From positions 62,001-126,000 of the forward strand of contig NZ_JAGDYP010000008.1 of NCBI RefSeq assembly GCF_017565765.1: 64,000 nucleotides of DNA. Direction: 5' to 3'. The notes under the pieces are model-generated. The model had not been told where the DNA came from and ran no database searches. It saw nothing but the letters and a program-made list of their open reading frames with translations. This stretch comes from Capnocytophaga bilenii (GTDB taxonomy: Bacteria > Bacteroidota > Bacteroidia > Flavobacteriales > Flavobacteriaceae). Below are positions 61,235 through 64,000 of the stretch, piece by piece; position 1 is the first letter of the stretch; the number at the start of each line of letters is the position of its first letter. The translations under genes were made by a program, and so were the position numbers.

Positions 61235-61750
61235 ATGAATAAAACAATCCAAGAACTCGTCCCACTCATTCATCAGTGGGCAAAAGAAAGAGGAATTTTT
61301 GATAACCTCACCCCCTTTGACCAGCTCCTTAAGACCCACGAGGAGGTTGGCGAAGTTATCAAAGCGTGTTATGACGATGACCCCATCGCCATTCAGGACG
61401 CTATAGGCGATGTAATGGTAACACTCATCAACTACTGCTATTTTAAGAAAATAGACTTTGTAAAAGTCTATAAGCAAATTCAGTATGATGATAGTGAGGC
61501 TATAAACATATATTGCGCCTTAACCATAAATGATATAATTGCATTCTTTCTAAGAGATATAGCTTATAGTTCGTACAAACCACTAAAAGTAACAATATTC
61601 AGTACTGTAAGTAATATATTGAGAAACCTACAAAACATAACTATCAATAATAACACCTCCCTCGAGGTGTGCCTGAATATTGCTTACAACGAAATCAAAA
61701 ACAGAACAGGAAAAATTATAAACGGCAAATTTGTAAAAGATGAAAAATAA
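61235..61750 (+). CDS. MazG-like nucleotide pyrophosphohydrolase
   Basis: 171 residues. QLLKTHEEVGEVIKACYDDD and AIQDAIGDVMVTLINYC carry the ExxE and (E/D)xxD metal-binding motifs of the all-alpha MazG-like NTP pyrophosphatases; CLNIAYNEIKNRTGKIINGK is the usual phage-type end. An insert of about 60 residues lies between. Such enzymes in phages hydrolyse NTPs or alarmones. It overlaps the next gene by 11 bp. Confidence 0.82.
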   Translation: MNKTIQELVPLIHQWAKERGIFDNLTPFDQLLKTHEEVGEVIKACYDDDPIAIQDAIGDVMVTLINYCYFKKIDFVKVYKQIQYDDSEAINIYCALTINDIIAFFLRDIAYSSYKPLKVTIFSTVSNILRNLQNITINNNTSLEVCLNIAYNEIKNRTGKIINGKFVKDEK

Positions 61751-62189
61751 CGATTACCCCACTTGGCTTGTGTCCCCCGACATTGCCCAAGAGCTCAAAG
61801 CAATAGGCTTTCACAAATCTACAATGTTTTACCTAATAGACGCAAGCGGACAAATTCTATTAGACCTCAAAAATGGAGGTGAAAATTTATTTTGTGTTTA
61901 TTCGTTAGATATTAAAGAATTTCTTATAGGTAATTACAATGAAGAAACTTTCAATGTATCAGGCTCTATATCTGCCCCCACTTGGGAACAAGTATTTGAG
62001 TGGTTTAGAGAAAAAGGTTTTAATGGTTGGATAGAATACCAAACATTGTATGAAAAATATATCCCCAAACTTGCAGTAAGAGAAGAATTTATATATATAA
62101 AAAAGAATAGAGGATATAAAACCTACGAAAAAGCCCGTGAAGCCCTCGTAAAAGCCCTCATACAAACCTATAAAAGTAAGCAATTATAA
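61740..62189 (+). CDS. Conserved phage-type protein, unknown
   Basis: 149 residues. TWEQVFEWFREKGFNGWIEY and KTYEKAREALVKALIQTYK are patterns I know from small proteins of unknown function in Bacteroidota prophages. No signal peptide. It overlaps the MazG-like gene, so it is translated with it. Confidence 0.7.
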   Translation: MKNNDYPTWLVSPDIAQELKAIGFHKSTMFYLIDASGQILLDLKNGGENLFCVYSLDIKEFLIGNYNEETFNVSGSISAPTWEQVFEWFREKGFNGWIEYQTLYEKYIPKLAVREEFIYIKKNRGYKTYEKAREALVKALIQTYKSKQL

Positions 62190-62205
62190 GCGAACACGCA
62201 CCCCC

Positions 62206-62240
62206 AATTCAAAATTCAAAATTCATAATTCAAAATTCAT
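62206..62240. repeat. AATTCAAAATTC direct repeats before a gene
   Basis: About three units of AATTCAAAATTC/AATTCATAATTC stand directly before the ATG at 62241; another fragment follows the stop at 62460. The same units occur at 25793-25880. Confidence 0.6.
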
Positions 62241-62468
62241 ATGATACACCCCGAAGAATTTGCCCGTGCTTTCTCCTATTGCGACAAGCACGGCATTGTA
62301 GTAGTAGGTTATGCCCTACCCAACAAAATAGACACCGTAGGTATCAAAATCACCATTAACGGACGCACACGCACCAGCGCACACACCTACACCAATAAAA
62401 CCGTAGGCCCCAAGATACAAGAATTATACATCGAATTGTACCAGCGAGCCCTCAAACAAAATTCATAA
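62241..62468 (+). CDS. Small element protein, unknown
   Basis: 75 residues: PEEFARAFSYCDKHGIVVVG, then VGIKITINGRTRTS. Globular and slightly basic; not recognised. The start codon directly follows an AATTCAAAATTC repeat array. Confidence 0.55.
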   Translation: MIHPEEFARAFSYCDKHGIVVVGYALPNKIDTVGIKITINGRTRTSAHTYTNKTVGPKIQELYIELYQRALKQNS

Positions 62469-62482
62469 TTAAATATTACACT

Positions 62483-62731
62483 ATGAAAGTCCTTAATTAC
62501 GTAAAAACAAAAAAGCAACTCTATGAGCTATACCTTCATCAGTATAGCGAGAAGAAAATCCGCACCTACATCAATGATATTATTGCACAATATCGCCCCA
62601 ATGAAGACAAAAGCAAGATCATAAGCCTACAAGAGTTCCTTACCTTTGTAGAGCTCTATGGCAAGCCCAAAGGCTATGCCCTATCTGACGAGCTCGAAGA
62701 AGAACTAAAAAACCAAAAATTAAAAGTATAA
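62483..62731 (+). CDS. Small helical element protein, unknown
   Basis: 82 residues, helical, charged (TKKQLYELYLHQYSEKKIRT, KGYALSDELEEELKNQKLKV). No family is recognised. Its end is 71 bp before the antitoxin gene and its operator. Confidence 0.55.
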   Translation: MKVLNYVKTKKQLYELYLHQYSEKKIRTYINDIIAQYRPNEDKSKIISLQEFLTFVELYGKPKGYALSDELEEELKNQKLKV

Positions 62732-62738
62732 ACCAACT

Positions 62739-62771
62739 ATTTGCTAATTCGCAAATTATTTAGTACCTTTG
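62739..62771 (+). promoter_or_regulatory. Promoter and palindromic operator of the toxin-antitoxin pair
   Basis: ATTTGC (62739-62744), 6-bp spacer, GCAAAT (62751-62756): a perfect palindrome that covers the -33 TTTG. The -7 box TACCTTTG is at 62764-62771, 20 bp after the TTTG. Part of this sequence (TTAGCAAATTATTTA) is copied near 54210. Autorepression by the antitoxin is likely. The TTG inside the -7 box cannot be the start codon. Confidence 0.6.
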
Positions 62772-62801
62772 CCATATACTAACAAAAAATACGGATATAT
62801 T

Positions 62802-63065
62802 ATGTCTTATACAATAACAATTACCAGTGACACCCCACAAGCCCTAAACTTTGTGAAATATGCAAAAACACTTGATTTTGTAAAAGTTACAAAATCAAAA
62901 AAAGCCCTTGCTGCACCCGATGATTTAGAGGAAGACGAAAATGGTATTCCCATTAAATATAGAGATGAAATAATGGCAATGTCCAAGCAAGCAAACCGAA
63001 ATATGACAAAACGTTGGGAAGCTGCCATTGCTGCTAAAGAAACACAAAAAAAACAAAAAAAATGA
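62802..63065 (+). CDS. Antitoxin of a PIN-domain toxin-antitoxin pair
   Basis: 87 residues. The N-terminal part SYTITITSDTPQALNFVKYA is probably the DNA-binding/dimer part, and the C-terminal KYRDEIMAMSKQANRNMTKR is a basic helical tail suited to holding the toxin. I start it at 62802 because the longer frame begins inside the promoter. Its stop overlaps the toxin start by 4 bp (ATGA). A truncated copy is at 54459-54617. Confidence 0.82.
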   Translation: MSYTITITSDTPQALNFVKYAKTLDFVKVTKSKKALAAPDDLEEDENGIPIKYRDEIMAMSKQANRNMTKRWEAAIAAKETQKKQKK

Positions 63066-63508
63066 CCGTAATCTCCGATAGTAATATTATTTTTAGCTGT
63101 TTCTACAAACCAGAAGGAGCTATTGCTTCTATTTTGAAAGGTAAAAAGAAAAGAATACAATTTATAGCTCCTACTTATCTTTTAGAAGAAGTAAAAGAAC
63201 ATTTACCACAAATTATGGAAAGAAATAAGCTCACTAAAAAACAAGCTCTTTCTTTACTAAAAGAATTTACTAAAAACATTACCTTTTATGACTTAGACGA
63301 TATAAAAAAGAAAAACAGAATAAAAGCAGCCAAAATAGCTAAAAACATAGATATAGATGACTATCTTTTTATCGCTTTGCACCTTGAAAAAGGGCATAAA
63401 ATTTGGACTTGCGACAACGCCCTTGCCAAAGGTCTAAAAAAAGAAGGTTACGATATTTGTATTACTACCGAAGAGCTTAGAGCTCACCTCTACAAAAAGA
63501 AAAAATAA
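63062..63508 (+). CDS. PIN-domain ribonuclease toxin
   Basis: 148 residues. The four PIN acidic positions are visible: Asp in VISDSNIIFS, Glu in LLEEVKEHL, Asp in NIDIDDYLFIALHL and Asp in WTCDNALAKGL. This is the type II toxin family that cuts RNA (tRNA or rRNA in known cases). It overlaps the antitoxin gene by 4 bp and a terminator follows at once, so the pair is a self-contained operon, likely serving element maintenance. Confidence 0.88.
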   Translation: MTVISDSNIIFSCFYKPEGAIASILKGKKKRIQFIAPTYLLEEVKEHLPQIMERNKLTKKQALSLLKEFTKNITFYDLDDIKKKNRIKAAKIAKNIDIDDYLFIALHLEKGHKIWTCDNALAKGLKKEGYDICITTEELRAHLYKKKK

Positions 63509-63532
63509 CCCCCTAATCCTCAACCATTTATA

Positions 63533-63566
63533 AAAAACTTTTGCCCACAAGCGAAAGTTTTTTTTG
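63533..63566 (+). terminator. Terminator after the toxin gene
   Basis: AAAACTTTTGC and GCGAAAGTTTT form an imperfect stem followed by eight T. It separates the toxin-antitoxin pair from the next unit. Confidence 0.7.
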
Positions 63567-63596
63567 CTTTTCGCTTACAACTTTCAAAAATTGTCG

Positions 63597-63604
63597 TACA
63601 TTTG
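63597..63604 (+). promoter_or_regulatory. -7 box before the structured leader
   Basis: CGTACATTTGCAGCG. Transcription would start at about 63609-63611, the first base of the long inverted repeat. No TTTG at the usual -33 spacing, so it may need an activator. Confidence 0.5.
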
Positions 63605-63608
63605 CAGC

Positions 63609-63757
63609 GTTCAAATCACTGCTGGACTTGTATCCAGCAAACACATATCAATAATATATATCCGTGAAGGTGTCGTATGCCCGTAATGGCATACATCTAT
63701 GCGTACAGCAGTGATTTGAACAGCACCCACTCACGGATATTTTTATTTTTATATACA
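63609..63757 (+). promoter_or_regulatory. Highly structured 5' leader RNA with interlocking inverted repeats
   Basis: Arm A GTTCAAATCACTGCTG (63609-63624) and its perfect complement A' (63706-63721); arm B ATATCCGTGA (63658-63667) and its perfect complement B' TCACGGATAT (63731-63740), extended by GGTG/CACC with a bulge. The order A-B-A'-B' is that of a pseudoknot. Two local hairpins lie inside: TGCTGGA/TCCAGCA (63620-63639) and GTATGCC/GGCATAC (63675-63694). The first competes with A for TGCTG. B' is followed by T-rich sequence. It looks like a regulatory leader or other structured RNA; I cannot match it to a known class. Confidence 0.6.
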
Positions 63758-64000
63758 ATGAAAACCGATAACGCAACAACCACAGCCCCAACCACCCAAT
63801 TCTGCTACCCCGCCGAAGCAGTCAATCAGTACTTCCTAAGCCCTGCCTGCGTAGAAGATTTTGCCCGTACAATGCGGCTCTACAACCAAATCGTAGCCGA
63901 GTACTTTTTAGAAGAAGGTAACATACCATACGGCATAGCACGCGGGGTAAATTACCTCAATGCCTTCATCGAAGTGCTAAACCCCTATTTTACTAACCCT
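63758..64000 (+). CDS. Element protein, N-terminal 81 residues (runs off the window)
   Basis: Starts with a threonine/alanine-rich stretch, then FCYPAEAVNQYFLSPACVED and YFLEEGNIPYGIARGVNYLN. No family is recognised from this part. There is no reverse-transcriptase motif in what is visible. Its expression is presumably controlled by the structured leader in front. Confidence 0.6.
   Translation, partial: MKTDNATTTAPTTQFCYPAEAVNQYFLSPACVEDFARTMRLYNQIVAEYFLEEGNIPYGIARGVNYLNAFIEVLNPYFTNP

Noticed and set aside
61079-61477. 132-codon minus-strand frame across the end of the primase and MazG-like genes
   Set aside because: Antisense to two supported genes; its tryptophan- and glycine-rich start is the proline/threonine-rich primase tail read backward.
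63609-63757. Retron msr/msd or other reverse-transcriptase-linked RNA
   Set aside because: The flanking inverted repeats suggest it at first glance, but the 81 visible codons downstream show no reverse-transcriptase motif and the interlocked order of arms is not that of a retron RNA.

Overview
The window looks like the chromosome of a low-GC member of the Flavobacteriaceae (phylum Bacteroidota). Capnocytophaga is my best guess at genus, but that is recall and not proof. Supporting signs are Bacteroidota-type promoters before many genes (a -7 box of the form TAnnTTTG, often TATCTTTGC or TACCTTTGC), lipoproteins with weak lipoboxes, a fused SecDF, a Na+-NQR operon, a MurE with the DNPR (meso-diaminopimelate) motif, and family-specific proteins such as DUF3098, DUF4295 and a long NusB.

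Region 1 (1-13.4 kb, nearly all minus strand) is housekeeping: a PAP2-family phosphatase cut by the window edge, uppP, a DUF3098 protein, ftsX, proline dehydrogenase, lpdA, secDF, cysS, a GT2 glycosyltransferase, murB and a TlpA-like lipoprotein. Region 2 (13.4-26.4 kb, minus strand) is a mosaic accessory island. It holds duplicated families of secreted or lipid-anchored proteins (a C-x-A operon present twice and a tandem D pair), an Imm52-like protein, several unrecognised small genes, a wrecked PHP-ABC ATPase (TrlF type), a decayed insertion sequence and dispersed hairpin repeats. It reads best as an immunity-gene array without its toxins; that is inference.

Region 3 (26.4-34.9 kb, minus strand) carries the complete nqrA-F operon with a ClbS/DfsB-family gene between nqrA and nqrB, then ftsY and the DUF4295-rpmG-rpmB ribosomal cluster. 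Region 4 (35.2-54.1 kb) is housekeeping again: an RsmI-like methyltransferase, mnmE, sbcC, the first part of a division and cell-wall cluster (rsmH, ftsL-like, ftsI, murE) that stops before mraY, a PAS protein, yajC, nusB, HU, a sirtuin, pyrF, a GNAT acetyltransferase, queH, a truB gene fused to a membrane/TonB-like region, and a glutamine cyclotransferase lipoprotein.

Region 5 (54.1 kb to the end) is mobile DNA. From 54.1 to 55.6 kb lie decayed pieces that duplicate parts of the element further right (the primase tail and an antitoxin) plus a ParB-like fragment. Next comes a probable promoter-to-terminator non-coding RNA (55.6-55.8 kb), then a 21-bp tRNA 3'-end sequence on the minus strand at 56.06 kb, which looks like an attachment site. 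To its right is an integrated element with iteron-like repeats, a repressor divergent from an early operon, a primase-helicase, a MazG-like protein, small unknown genes, and an antitoxin/PIN-toxin pair with a palindromic operator. The window ends in a gene preceded by a 150-nt leader in which two long perfect inverted repeats interlock in pseudoknot order. That leader is the most interesting single structure here.
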